Below, in pieces: positions 44,940 to 57,327 of a stretch of 62,000 bases of DNA. A program made the translations under genes and the position numbers. How positions within the stretch are numbered: the first letter of the stretch is position 1; each line of letters starts with the position of its first letter. This DNA comes from Cryptomeria japonica (taxonomy: Eukaryota; Streptophyta; Pinopsida; Cupressales; Cupressaceae), in NCBI RefSeq assembly GCF_030272615.1, contig NC_081408.1, forward strand, positions 337,374,793-337,436,792. The letters run 5' to 3'. The notes beneath the pieces were generated by a model. It worked only from the letters and a program-made list of their open reading frames with translations. It ran no database searches and was not told the DNA's origin.

Positions 44940-46022
44940 GAATTATTTATTTGTTTTGGATTAAAGCAAAAACAAGTTTTTAAGGGGCCCTGAAACCCTT
45001 TACAAAATGATTCTAAGAGTTATAGAATCAGATAAAAACATCCAAAACAAAACAAGCTGCAAGGATAAGCATAAGAAACAGCAGCCAAAGAGACAACAAA
45101 AGCCCAGCCAGGCACAAAAAGACCAAACTCAGACGGATCCAGCAACCAGAAAACAAAAAACAAAAAATGACCCAATTAAATTAGACTTTTGAGGGTCTTA
45201 GCGACCTCAGCCTCAAGGGCATTCATGGTATCAGCAGCAGCCTTCATAGCTTTGTGATCCACATTCTAAATAGCCGCCTTTTTCTTCATGTTCCCACGGG
45301 TCCTTTTGCAGGGTCCTTCACCACCTTGAACCGCCTCAGCATCATCCCCAATAATAACAACAGCCCTATCCGACTGTTCCAGACTATTAACCATGGTATT
45401 CATAACCATTGCAGACTGTTTGACAATTTTGTGACTGCTTACCATAATAGTCTTGAGGGTGTCATGGATCTTGTTATAGCCTTCCTCAACGCGGGTAATG
45501 CATTCCTCCAGCCTTTTCTTCAATTGATCAACCCCTTCCCCCGTCTTCTTGATACAGTCCATGACCGACTTCTTCTCAAACTCAATCCAAATCCCTTCAT
45601 TATTCGGATTACCATGAGTAGAACCAGCAAGGAAAGCTTCCATTTTGCTTCCTAGGGCTCTTTGGTTGATCCTTATCTCCTTAAGTTCATGAAACAACCA
45701 CTTGAACAAGTTGAAAGTATCAATAGCATGTTCACGAGCCATACCTAGCACATTTTCATAATCTTCCCTCTTATCGTTAAGCTCATCACTTTTGGGATGA
45801 AAGTCTGCAATACCAACCGCACCCACATTACCAGTCTCCTTATAGGAAGGAGGAGAGGCCGAGACATTAGGGCTATCAGGGTCCTTATCATCTTTTGCCT
45901 TCTCGCTAGAAGAGGGGGAGCCATTCTTAGCAGAAGTAGAGGGGGAGGATAACAATGTTCTTTTGCCCTTTGATACCCTTCCTCACCTTAGGTTTTGAAC
46001 TCGAAGGTATTTCAATTTTAGC
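44940..46022 (-). mobile_element. Retroposon-like insertion with unknown reading frame
   Basis: A roughly 1.08-kb segment whose minus strand carries a long frame (45266-45955 and upstream) followed by about 300 bp without a frame and an A-rich tail (about 44880-44960). Its edges fall in similar AT-rich sequence (TTTATTTTTTTATT-like words on both sides), possible target copies. I read it as a 5'-truncated retroposed copy. Confidence 0.4.
45266..45955 (-). pseudogene. Unrecognised protein fragment in retroposed segment
   Basis: About 229 residues. The N-terminus is Ser/Pro/Asp-rich and disordered (SSPSTSAKNGSPSSSEKAKD). The middle is helical and charged (AREHAIDTFNLFKWLFHELK, KKTGEGVDQLKKRLEECI), likely a coiled coil. 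The C-terminus is basic (KRTRGNMKKKAAI). The first codon here is TTG; in a shifted frame the coding character continues upstream (KPKVRKGIKGQKN) to about 46020, so the true start is missing and there is a frameshift. No zinc finger or catalytic motif. It could be an ORF1-type or gag-type protein of a retroelement, but I cannot name it. Confidence 0.4.
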
Positions 46023-46160
46023 TTAAATTATTTTATTTTTTTATTATTATTATAATTATAAATTATTTTATTTGTTTATTATTATTATAATTATAAATTA
46101 TTTTATTTGTTTATTATTATTATAATTATAAATTATTTTATTTGTTTATTATTATTATAA
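46021..46160. repeat. AT-rich tandem repeat, 35-bp unit
   Basis: TATAATTATAAATTATTTTA recurs at 46051, 46086 and 46121, with a partial copy at 46156, giving about four 35-bp units. It lies upstream of the hAT transposase start. Confidence 0.85.
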
Positions 46161-46270
46161 GTTTAGTTTATCATTTATGGTTTAGGTTTATTAGTTTGTT
46201 TAGCAAGTTGGAATTTAATTTTGAAATATAATTTTATTAATTAATCAATGATTTATATTTATATAATAAT

Positions 46271-46404
46271 AAATGATAAATATTTAAATTTAATTTTAAA
46301 GTGAAAATGAAATTATTAATAATTATGTAAGTAAATATGTTTACTTTCATAATAATTAATAAGTTCATTTTCACTTTAAAATTAAATTTAAATAATTAAC
46401 ATTT
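46271..46404. repeat. Inverted repeat with ~65-bp arms
   Basis: 46271-46335 and 46340-46404 are reverse complements with a few mismatches around the loop TATG. The inner arms include AAAGTGAAAATGAA and TTCATTTTCACTTT. It is AT-rich and 60 bp upstream of the hAT transposase start; it could be a small foldback element or part of the hAT subterminal region. Confidence 0.85.
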
Positions 46405-46465
46405 ATAATTTATTGTTTAATATTAAATTTTAATAATTATTTTTTAACTTCTTGTAGATAGCATA

Positions 46466-46856
46466 ATGGCAACGACTGCTAGCTCTACTCCTCAACGGAC
46501 TTTCAAAACCGACCCAAATTCACCTTTATGGAAATATGTCAAAATAATAGACCAAGTAAAAGGTGGTGGAACATTTAATCGAATATGCAACTTTTGTAGC
46601 GTGAAAAAAACTAGCTCCTACAACCGTGTCAAAGCTCATTTTTGTGCCATTCCCCAACAAGGAATCAAACCATGTCCAAGAAAGGATGGAAATGGATTGC
46701 CACCTCAACAAATAGCAGGATATATTAGAGAGCAAGAGGAAGCAAATGCAAGAGTTGGTAATGCCTCAAACCATACATTGTTGGGAGGAAGAGGAGGTAG
46801 ATCAAAGAGGCCCCCTACTTCTCCATCTCATAGTAATTTTCCTGATATCGTGGTAG
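46466..46856 (+). pseudogene. hAT transposase, N-terminal BED zinc-finger part
   Basis: ATG 46466 starts MATTASSTPQRTFKTDPNSP. A BED-type zinc-finger region follows (LWKYVKIIDQVKGGGTFNRI, CNFC, SSYNRVKAHF, IPQQGIKPC), typical of the DNA-binding domain at the start of plant hAT transposases with a DUF659 core. A Gly/Arg-rich linker (GGRGGRSKRPPTSPS) comes next. The frame then enters the copia 3 LTR at 46857, so the rest up to its stop at 47092 is not transposase. The continuation is at 56456. The transposase would bind the element's ends and catalyse excision; here it is dead. Confidence 0.85.
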
Positions 46857-47586
46857 TGTTGAAGATGGTAACTTCAATGGATATCATACCTGCCATATTT
46901 ATGATAATCTCAAGCTCTTATTTATATTCAGCTTGCTTACTCTATAGCTGGAAATGTTTCGGTTTCATTTTACATATGTTGTTGTTTATACTTCATGTAT
47001 CGGAGACCTTGTATGTTGTCACCGACTTTGACTCAGCTAGCAATCCGTTTCTTTCCCTTCGTTGGACTTCATCGGATCATAATGCATGTTAGTGTGTAAC
47101 TGACACCGTCCTTTTGTCTTATCTTTCATTTTCTTCTTGAAAAGGCTATTGGTTATTGAAGGAGGTTATTTTTCATGTGCCGTGGGTTATTTAAGTGAGG
47201 TTCGACATTCTTTGAAGTGTCTTTTTTGTTGTGACTTTGGATCTGCAATTATTTCCTGAGTTGATCATTTATATTCAACGGTGAACATTGGAGTGCTCAG
47301 ATTTGTTCTATTGCATCTTCTTCTATATTATTTTATATGCAGATTCTCTGATAGTCATCTTTTATCTGAGCATTATCAATCATTGTTAAAATGATTGCCT
47401 TCTAAGTGAGAAAGATATGTACTTATTTTGAGACTTCAATAAAATTAGCTTTTGGTGTGCTTGGGTTTTTCACCCTCAGGTGGAGGGTTTTCCCAGGATA
47501 ATTTGATGCCTTCTTGTTCTCTTTTGCTGTCTTAGATTCTATTATCTGAGTTTTTAGCTTTCTGATTTTAATTGTAACAAGGTATC

Positions 47587-50500
47587 TGTTAAGGCTCAAA
47601 AGTGCACCCAAAAACTAAGCTATTAAAACCTAGCACTTTTGGTTAACATGGGAACAATCACAAGTCTGTGGGTAAACTATTATTATGATTGGACCTCCGG
47701 ATTAGGCCGGTTCCTGATATTGATGGATCATCTACTCTAACAAGACCTTAAGAAAACTTTTGAGGAAAAGGGAGAGGGAATAAGAAAATAAGGATGAAAG
47801 AAATGCTACAACATAAACAAGGTGATACACCAAATTATCTGAAAGATAACAGAAAAACTCTTTTAAATGCACCTGTTCTACACATATGACATCTCTGAAT
47901 TCATATCACAAAAAGTGTTTCATACAAAGGGTTCTTGCTCAAAAACTTGAAAGGAAATGACTTTCACAAACAATTTTTTGATAAACTACAATGCATGACC
48001 TGTGATTCATGCATGAGACAGAAAAATTCAAGAAAGGTTATTTCACAAATAACACAAAAATGAAAGTTGCTCTCAATCACACAATGAAAAATAATTCAGA
48101 AAATGATAAGGCATGAACTGATATTTTTATTCAAATCTTCTGTCAAAACTACAAAATGGGTTACAAGATACAATAACTCAGCTAGGCTTGAGAAAAAATC
48201 CAAAACCCCCTGAAACTGAAAACCTTTCTTCCTTTATGCAAAAAGCCTTCCAAAGGCAAGGAAGAGATGACTAGTGCTCAACTGAAAGTCTCCATGAGTG
48301 ATCTCCAAATCAAAAATATCTTGAAATCCGAGTAGGGAAAGGAACCCCCACAAAAAGGCTTCAAACTTTGCATATTTGCGTGAAATCAGATGTCAACACT
48401 TGGTCAACTGAAGGTTGACCCATGAAATACTCAAAATCAGGCTCTAACTGCAAATAGACTGGCCCAAACTCATGAATAATTGCATCCCAAGACTAAATTC
48501 GACCCCCAAATTCATGTGATAACTTCACCTATCTAAGGTTCAATATTTTCCTTCTATGTACATATTGGAAATGATTTTTAAAACACAATTATAATAAACA
48601 TTAATTGGATTTATAATCCATCCAATTAAATATTCATTTTACATTGTCTTGTGTATATGGAAGAAAGGTATTTGAACCTTAGAGTTAAAAGATGTAAGAA
48701 ATTTTAATTTCCTTTTAATAATATAGCTAGGAAATTAATATGTACAAAAATAATTAATTAGATATTTATTAATTATATAAATGTTGTTTTAGAAAATATC
48801 CATTTTTTACAACATTTATGTAGTTAATAAATATTTAATTTACATACATCCTTTTTTGTTTTTTTAAAAGTCTAAAAGACTTAGGGGGTTTTAAGCCTCC
48901 CCACAGCTTGGCAAAGCTTATCATTAAAATCTAAGTGGAAGTTTATGAAAACCTCGACCAACATACCTAATCTCTTTGCATTTTATAAAATAAAATACAA
49001 TCCCATAAAAATGGGCAAAAGCAAAACAAGAGAATATGGCGATGAAAACCTAAAGTTAATTCATTTTGCATGAGACTTTTCACCGCAGAAGAAGTATGCC
49101 GCCAAGCTCCTAGGGTTTGAACATGGAGATGGGAACTAGTTTTGCGCGTTGACTCCTTCTATGCATCCGTTTTCTGGGACTTAACAGGTCTGCTCATGCA
49201 TTGGAAATCATAAGGGTTTTCTCTGAAACACGGCATCACTCCATGTTTAATGAAAATGAGAGGTATTTCATCAAAAATGCATCTATCCTGAAGACTTTTC
49301 TGCTTTTCCCTTTTTGCTCTTCAAAAATCTGCGAAATCTCTGATTTTTAGGGACTTTGGCGAATGTTAGGAAGAAACTCTTGCATCTCTGTATAGTAAAT
49401 TCTGAAATTTCTGAAATTTCTTTATATTTTGCTGGAACCCAACATTTGTGTTTGGCGCGAGCTTTGACAGTGAGGTTTTCGCATTTTCTAAAAAGGAAAT
49501 TGGGGCTTTTGTTTTATATTTCCCTTGTTATCTCTGCACCTTTCTGAAACTATAAATTTCCTTTAGATGAAAAATCTGTTGAAGAGGTTTTTTATGCAGA
49601 GAACTTTCTATGCTTTTTGAAAAGAATGTTGTAAAGAAAAATGAAAACTCTGAAAATTCTCCTGGGTTCTTTGCTAATCGGACAGAATAGATGGATTTAT
49701 AAATATTTCCTAAGAAGGAAAACTCTGATTTTTGTGTATCTCTGCTATCTCTGCACTTCATACTGAATTTGTGGGTTTTTTGCCTTGCATTCATTTTCCT
49801 TGTTGAAAAGAAGATTCTGAAAATTCTCACGCAAGAAATTTTAATAATGGATTTTATAAATTCCTTGTAATCTTTTTAAATTTCTGGGTTTTCCATTTTT
49901 CAAAAAGAATTTGGAACTTTTCCTTTTCAAACTGAGAAAACTGAAAATGAAATTCTGTAATTTCCTTTGTATCTCTGCTTTTTGAAAGGAGATTTTGGGG
50001 TTTTTATAATATCCACAGCATTGCTCCATCTAGAACCCTGTCATACATGCATAAGGTTGATCATTAGAGGATGCACTGTTTCTATGAGACCTTTTACTGT
50101 GATTTTGTCATTCTTTGTAAGATCTTATCTTCAATCACATCATCCTTATTGCTGTCTTCTTTCACTGTTCTTTTCTTGACTGCATCTTCATGGCTGTTTT
50201 TAAGGCTTTTAACAGGTCCATGTATACTGTATACTTGTCAAAGTTACTCTCCATGCATCTTTGTACTGACCATTCTACTATTTTGCCTTTGTTATTTTGA
50301 AAGCACTGAAACTTCCAAAATAACTGTGTTTTTTTATCAATTTACAAAATTGATATTTGCATGACATATCCCTTCAGACTCCAAAAACTTGGGCTTTTGT
50401 TTCTTTTTTTTTTGTCTTTTTCCACTGCAATAATCTGCATCTTCATGGCTGCCTTTACACCATCTTATGCTTCCTGTGTACACCTGTAAATACCCTCTGA

Positions 50501-51187
50501 ACAATCACATAGTTTTCATGAGCTGGGCTCAACCCTTGTGGGAGCCTCATTTAACCCCACTCATAATAAACCCTCTAAAATTTGCAATTCTTTTCCTGTC
50601 TCTGCACATTAAACAAACAATTAGAAAAACACTAATTCTTCAAGGAATGAAGATGAACTTTTCTTTTCTTGCAGTCAAAGATGTTTATTTTTCTATGACG
50701 AGGAGATCTTGATTAATGATGCAAATGTATAGGTAAGATAAGTAGACATCTAGTCATTGCTTAGATCTTTTGATCTAACCCACTTCACCATTTAACTTTT
50801 TCAGGACAAGGAGGAAACTGAAGGAGAACGAATTTCAAAAATGCAGACCTACGACGTCGAGAGCAGATTTACACCAGCCATATACCCCCAGGCAATGGCT
50901 GGTTCCTTTCTTATTTTATCTATGCATTTGCTTTATTAATTCAGTTTCTCCTTTGCATAGGAAAGTAAGGATTACTCTCACAGTCTTGTGTGAGAGACAA
51001 TTTATTTGTAGATTACTTCTTGTAATCCTTTCTTTTGCTCTGAAGATTACTTCTCGTAAGCATTTCAACTGTATAAAATATAATGCATTAAATAACAATT
51101 GAAAGATTTCAATTATGTGACTGTAATCTTTGCCTAGGTACTAAAATTTTCCATTGAATTGTAAATATAATGAAAATTTCAATAACA
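47587..51187 (+). mobile_element. 3.6-kb solo LTR inserted in the copia 3 primer site
   Basis: The ends are TGTTAAGGCTC (47587) and TTTCAATAACA (ending 51187), flanked by an exact GTATC duplication (47582-47586, 51188-51192) taken from the primer site of copia 3. There is no coding frame of note. Within 49300-49990 degenerate repeats built on TCTCTGC and CTGAAAATTCT words recur. A TATA-like TATAAAATATAA lies at about 51073, but I cannot set orientation; the plus strand is given by default. No clear relation to the A/B/D/E family beyond the TGTT...AACA ends and large size. Confidence 0.8.
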
Positions 51188-51287
51188 GTATCAAAGCGGG
51201 AATAAAAATAAGATTCTAAATCAGATTGCTTAGTTTTGAAATTTTCTTTATTTGGAGTTGTAGTTTGTTTATTTCAAGTTTTTCATC

Positions 51288-52140
51288 ATGGTGAATGGAC
51301 TCAAAGTTGAAGATAGACTGGATGGTGCAGCCAATTACATTTCATGTAAGTTCAGAATTCTTATTGTGCTAGAAGAGAATGATCTTCTTAATTATGTGAA
51401 GTCTGTTGTAGATGAACCTTCAGATGACACAGAGAAAGCTTAATGGAGGAAGAATAATCTCATGGCTAAGAAAATTCTAATTTTGATTCTGTTAAGGATC
51501 ATCTAGTACTTGTTATATCCAAGTTGAATTCAGCCAAAGAGATGTTCGAGTGTCTTCAGAGTTTGTACAAATTCAACAGTACTAGTAGAGCTCTAGCATT
51601 GAGACGTCAACTCCTTCATATCAAAATGGCTAGAGGTGAATCTGTTGTTTCTTTCTTTATGAAGATTACTGAATTAAAAGATCATCTCAATGCTATTGGT
51701 GATTCTATTGAGGATAAAGATCTTGTTAAGCTGGCCATGAATGGTCTTCCTCATTCTTGGGAATCTTTCATTCAAGGTATTAGTGGAAGAAATGAATTAC
51801 CTAAGTTTGATTTATTGAGGGTTGATTGCATTCAAGAGGAATGCAGATTGGAGGCAAGAGGATTTGGACGTAAATCTCATCATTAAGAGGAAGGAGGAAA
51901 GGAAACTTCAAAAGGAACAGAGATAGAAATTTTGATTCAGCTCTTGAATCTAAGAAAAGGAAGGATCTCTCTAGGGTTCAATGCTTCAAATGTGACAAAA
52001 TTGGTCACTTTGCTAAAGAATGTCCTACGAGACCCAAGACTCAAATTGCTGCAACAAATGTTGAAAATATTTCTCCTCATAGAGAGTCTAGTGAAAATTC
52101 AGAAGGGTTCTTATTTATTGATTCTCTCTCCAGTAACATT
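51288..52140 (+). pseudogene. Copia 3 gag
   Basis: ATG 51288 starts MVNGLKVEDRLDGAANYISC, a copia Gag N-terminus, about 95 bp after the primer site. A TAA near 51440 and a shift near 51500 break it. The UBN2 core follows (SAKEMFECLQSLYKFNSTSR, RGESVVSFFMKITELKDHL, LAMNGLPHSWESFIQGI), then a stop at 51884. A CCHC zinc knuckle (CFKCDKIGHFAKEC) is readable at about 51980-52030 in another frame. The Gag would coat the element RNA; it cannot be made whole here. Confidence 0.85.
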
Positions 52141-55100
52141 CCTATTGACAGTGATACATGTCTTACTGATAGTGGAGCCTCCCGCCATATTACTGGTTAT
52201 CGTGAACACCTCTCAAACTTGAAGGAAAAAGGTTCACATCTTCAAGTTATCATTGGTGATGATGCATGTTATTCTGTGAAAGGTGTTGGTTCTACTTCTT
52301 TTCAATTGGATTCCGGTATTCCTCTTCTTCTGAGTGATATTCTCTTTGTTCCTAGTATTAAGAGGAATCTGATTTCTATTTCAGCATTAGAAGACAAGGG
52401 TTATCATGTTGCTTTTGTTGATGGAAAAGTTCTTGCATAGAAGAAGAACACCAGCATTCAACTTGCACGTGAGATTGGTGTTCGTCATGATAGTCTTTAC
52501 AAGCTTTCAGCTCGTCCTATTCAAGCTTTAGCTCATGATTCAATAAGTTCAAGTGAGCTGTGGCATAAAAGATTTGGTCATCTAAATTTCAAAACTTTAT
52601 ATTCAATGGAGAAGGTAGTTGTTGGTCTTCCAAAGCTGAATCAAAACCATGAAGGTCTCTACAAGGGATGTGCTCTAAGTAAGAATGTTAAGAGTACTTT
52701 TCATAGTAGTGAAAATAAAGCAAAGGATATTCTAGAATTAATTCACTCTGATTTGTGTGGCCCCATGTCAGTTGTTTCCCTCAGTGGTTTTTGGTATTAT
52801 GTTACCTTCATTGATGACTTTTCTCGTGAGTGTTGGATTTTTTTCTTAAGTCTAAAGAATCTAATGAAGTGTTGTCCAGATTTAAAGAATTTAAAGCACT
52901 TGTTGAAAATTTATCTAACAAGGAGATAAAGATTCTAAGATCAGATAATGGGGGAGAATATGTTTCTGGTTTGTTTCATAACTTTTGTGTTGAAGCTGGG
53001 ATTAAGGAGTTTTGTGTCCCTTATAATCCTCAACAAAATGGTGTAGCTGAAAGAAAGAACTGGACAATTGTTGAGGCAGCGAAGGCTATGATCCATGATC
53101 AAAATCTTCAAACCTTTTTATGGGCAGAGGCTTGTAGGACAGTTGTATACATTTAGAACCGTAGTCCTCATCAAATTCTAGACAAAATAACTCCAGAAGA
53201 AGCTTTTTCAGGTATTAAACCTGACATTAGTCATCTCAAAAAATTTGGATGTCCTGTCTATTTTCATGTTCCAAAAGAGAAAAGATCTAAGTTAGAACCT
53301 TCAAGAAAGAAAGGCATCTTTGTTGGTTATAGTCAATCTTCAAAAGCATATAGAATCTACATTCCAAGGGAAAAGCAAATTGAAATCAGCAGGGATGTGT
53401 CTTTTGATGAAGAAGTAGCTTGCAAGAAATCCAAAAAATCTTTCATAGAATCTGATAGAGAAGACTTTGAGCCTCCTCATGATATAGATATGGCTGATCC
53501 GGATTCACCTTCAAAGATTCAGAGGGAGAATACAGATTTAGAAGACTCTGCTGATCCTATTGATCCAATTGTTTCCTTAGATACTCCTGAAGGTCCCCGC
53601 AATATTCCAGCTAATAAGAAAAAACCTTTGTGGGCTTGTAACACTATGGAAGAGGCTGAAAAATATGCAACCCCTTATGGCACCTTCAGAGAGAGTAAAA
53701 GGCCTCATAAGTTTGCAGGATATGTAGCCTTGATGAGTCACTTTTTAGCATCCGAGCCTTCTAATTTTGAAGAAGCCTCTAATCATCAAGTGTGGAAGAA
53801 TGCCATGATGGAGGAGTATCAATCTATTATCAAAAATGATGTGTGGGATATTATTCCTAGGCCCAAAGGTAAATCAGTTGTTTCCTCTAAGTGGCTGTTT
53901 AAAATTAAACATGTAGCCGATGGGAGTATAGAAAAATATAAAGCTAGATTTGTAGCTAGAGGTTTTTCACAAAAGGAAGGTATAGACTATGAAGAGACTT
54001 TTGCACCTGTAGCACATTATACTTGCACAATATACTTCTATCAGAACTATTATTGCTATTGCAGTTGTTAAAGGGTGGAAATTGCATCAGATGGATGTAA
54101 AGACGACATTCTTGAATGGCGTAATTGAAGAAGAAGTTTTTTCTTGCAGCCAGATGGATTTGTAATTCATAAGAAAGAATCACATGTATGCAGATTGAAA
54201 AAGGCCTTGTATGGCCTTAAGCAAGCTCCTCGTGCTTGGTATGAAAGAATTGATCGATATTTGTTGAGCTTGGGTTTTCTCAAAAATGATGCAGATCCAA
54301 ATATCTATTTCAAGGTAATTGATGATAATGCCTTAATTTTAGTTCTATATGTTGATGACTTATTTCTTACTGGAGAGAATGACCTTATTGCTAGATGTAA
54401 GAAAGAATTAACTTCTGAATTTGAGATGAAAGATCTTGGTTTGATGCATTATTTTCTTGGTTTAGAAGTGTGGCAAAGACCAAATGAAATTATTTTGAGT
54501 CAAGGGAAATATGCTATTGATATTTTGAAAAGATTTGGTATGTTGGATTGCAAATCTATGGCAACTCCCATGGAAGCAAATATGAAAAAGTTACATGAGT
54601 TTGCAGCAAGCTCAGATTTAGTTGATCCTACTATGTATAGGCAATTGATTGGATCTTTGATGTATTTAGTCAATACAAGGCCTAACATATGTTATGCTAT
54701 TAACACTCTCAGTCAGTTTATGAGTGAACCTAGACAGATTCATTTTGTTGCAGCTAAACATATACTGAGATATGTGTGTGGTACAGTGAGATGGTCTGAA
54801 ATATTTTTCTTGTGAAGATCTGAAATTGCAAGGTTTTTCTAATTCAGATTGGGCAGGATGTGTACCTGACAAGAAAAGCACTTCTGGTTGTTGTTTTAGC
54901 TTAGGTTTAGCTATGATTTTCTGGTGCAGAAGGAAGTAATCATGTGTGGCCCAAAGTACAGTTGAAGTTGAATATGTTGCAGCTGCTACAATAGCTAGAG
55001 AAGTCCTGTGGCTTCGTAAATTGCTTGCAGGATTGTTTGGACAGTCTTTGGAACCTACAGCGATTCATTGTGATAACCAAAGTTGTGTGAAGCTTTCGGT

Positions 55101-55318
55101 TAATCCCGTTTTTCATGATAGAACCATGTGAAAATAAAATATCATTACTTGAGAGATATGGTTTAAAGGAAGGCAGTGGAAATCAAATACATTTGCACAG
55201 AAGAGCAAATAGCAGACATTCTTACCAAGCCACTTCCTAGAGTGAAGTTTTGTTATTTTCGAGATAACCTTGGTATTGTAGAGAATGTTGCTCTTGCTGA
55301 GAGAGAATCTCAACTTTA
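52141..55318 (+). pseudogene. Copia 3 pol (protease, integrase, RT, RNase H), broken
   Basis: In order: protease CLTDSGASRHITG (about 52160), then VPSIKRNLISISALEDKGY. The pre-integrase LWHKRFGHLNFKTL is at about 52560. Integrase shows IHSDLCGPMS, RSDNGGEYVS and YNPQQNGVAERKN. A stop at 53154 and a frame change precede the linker (KKGIFVGYSQSSKAYRI). Reverse transcriptase shows SKWLFKIKHVADGS, EGIDYEETFAPVA and HQMDVKTTFLNGVIEEEV, with breaks near 54015 and 54140. The catalytic YVDDLFLTGEND is near 54350. RNase H shows SDWAGCVPDKKSTSG and IHCDNQSCVKLS, with stops near 54813, 54940 and 55130. The tail TEEQIADILTKPLPR ends at about 55318. Gene order and motifs make the assignment firm. Confidence 0.9.
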
Positions 55319-56455
55319 ATGATTTCTTTCATATATATATATATGTTAATGAGTTCTTCTCTATGAGAGAGAAGTTCAAGGTGAGATCCCTTGTAATGCA
55401 TTTTTCTCTGTGATGGAGAAATTTGAGGTGAAAGCCATTGAAGCTCTTTCAACTTATGGGGGTAGCCTTGGTGGATGTCATGTTGAGACTCCATGACAAC
55501 ATCACCTTGAGTGACTCTGTGATGAGAGCTTATGTTATTTCACCTATGGGAGTAGCCATGGTGAACATCATGTTGAGTGAATCCATGATGCCTATCACGT
55601 TGAGAGAATCCGTGATTAAATTTCGTTGTTTTATGTTCCTTGTTTATCACATTGAGAGAATCCGTGATTATTTTTTTGTTGTTTATCATGTTGAGAGACT
55701 CCATGACTTGAATATTTGTTAATGATATCTTCTTTGTTAAGAGGGAGTGTTGAAGATGGTAACTTTAGCAGATATCATACCTGTCTTGAGCTCTTATTTA
55801 TATTCAGCTTGCTTACTCTATAGCTGGAAATGTTTTGGTTTCATTTTACATATGTCGTTGTTTATACTTCATGTATCGGAGACCTTGTATGGTATCACCG
55901 ACTTTGACTCAGTTAGCAATCCGTTTCTTTCCCTTCGTTGGACTTCATCGGATCACAATGCATGTCAATGTGTAACAGACACCGTCCTTTTGTCTTATCT
56001 TCCGTTTTCTTCTTGAGGAGGCTATCGGTTATTGAAGGAGGTTATTTTTCATGTGTCGTGGGTTATTTAAGTGAGGTTCAACATTCTTTGAAGTGTTTTT
56101 TTTGCTGTGACTTTGGATCTGCAATTATTTCCTGAGTTGATCATTTATATTCAACGGTGAACATTGGAGTGCTCAAATTTGTTCTATTGCATCTTCTTCT
56201 ACATTATTTTGTATGCAGATTCTCTGATAGTCATCTTCTATCTGAGCATTATCAATCATTGTTAAAATGATTGCCTTCTAAGTGAGAAAGATATGTACTT
56301 AGTTTGAGACTTCAATAAAATTATCTTTTGGTGTGGCTAGGTTTTCCACCCTCAAGTGGAGGGTTTTCCCAAGATAATTTGATGTCTTCATGTTCTCTTT
56401 TGTTGTCTTAGATTCTATCATCTGAGTTTTTAGCTTTCTGATTTTAATTTTAACA

Positions 56456-57213
56456 AAGAACCACCCATTCTTGGGCACAATTGATGAAGAAGAACCTATT
56501 ACGGTGAAGAGAAGTAGGGGACCATTAGAGAGAGCATTTAAGAATGATGCTAGAGAGATTGCAGATCAATTTGTTGGACGATGTCTATATGCAAACAGTT
56601 TGTCATTTTATGTGGTATGATCACCATATTGGCAGGATATGTTGAGAAAGGTAAATGAGGCTCCACAAGGGTACACAGAGCTAGGTTATGAGAAGGTGTG
56701 TAGCACCTTACTAGCAAAGGAGGTAAAAAGCATAGACAATGCATTGGCTCCCATAAAAAATTTGTGTAAACAAACAGAGGTGTCCACATTTCTGATGGAT
56801 GAAAGGATACTAAAAATCGGCCATTAATTAATGTAATTGCAGTGTGCCCTAAAGGGGCAATGTTTTTGAAAGTTGTGGATTGTGAGGGACGGATGAAGGA
56901 TGCACAATTTATTGCTAACATTCTTATACAATGCATTCAGGATGTGGGACATCAAAATGTTGTCCAAGTAATAACGGACAATGCAAAGAATTGTAGAGTT
57001 GCAGGTATGTTGATTGAGACACGGTTTGAACATATATATTGGATACCTTGTGTTGTCCACTCTCTCAACCTCATGCTACAAATGTTGGGTAAGAAATTAA
57101 TTTGGATCAAACAAATCTATGTTGAGGCTGAAGACATCCAAATGTTCATCACAAACCATAGCATGTCACAGGCCATTTTCAGATCATTTTCACATTTGGA
57201 GTTGCTAAAGGTA
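56456..57213 (+). pseudogene. hAT transposase, DUF659 part
   Basis: Continues the transposase after copia 3: NHPFLGTIDEEEPITVKRSR, GPLERAFKNDAREIADQFVG, then a TGA where Arg is usual (SFYVV stop SPYWQDMLRKV). Near 56780 a frameshift and a TGA replace the SDGW motif that carries the first catalytic Asp (GVHISDG stop KDTKNRPL). After 56842 the frame is clean again (AVCPKGAMFLKVVDCEGRMK, VVQVITDNAKNCRVAG with the second acidic motif, CVVHSLNLMLQ). It ends at a GT donor after SHLELLK (GTAATTGAAAC at about 57214). DUF659 is part of the catalytic core of these hAT enzymes. Confidence 0.88.
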
Positions 57214-57327
57214 ATTGAAACACATCAATTTTAAAAATTTACATTTCACTTTAGTAATCACTAACTTATTTTTAAATTTGATCATGTCTTCTTTCTATTT
57301 TAATTTTCATTTTTAATTTTTGAATAG
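57214..57327 (+). other. Intron of the hAT transposase
   Basis: Starts GTAATTGAAACAC and ends TTTTTGAATAG; AT-rich, about 114 bp. The protein reads on from SHLELLK into FAETQFPSNTIVLRR, supporting a real intron. Confidence 0.65.

Larger units (their letters stand above)
46857..56455 (+). mobile_element. Copia 3: Ty1/copia element with its own insertion
   Basis: The LTRs are 46857-47579 (723 bp) and 55748-56455 (708 bp), starting TGTTGAAGATGG and ending TTTTAATTNTAACA. A purine tract AAGAGGGAG precedes the 3' LTR. The primer site GGTATCAAAGCGGG is split by a 3.6-kb solo LTR (47587-51187). I see no 5-bp duplication: GGTAG lies before the element and AAGAA after it. It interrupts the hAT transposase. 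Between pol and the 3' LTR (55320-55745) a motif TTGAGAGAATCCGTGATT is repeated several times. Confidence 0.9.

Noticed and set aside
47423-51098. Short frames in the 3.6-kb solo LTR
   Set aside because: All below 110 codons with low-complexity composition, and no homologue between neighbouring repeats.
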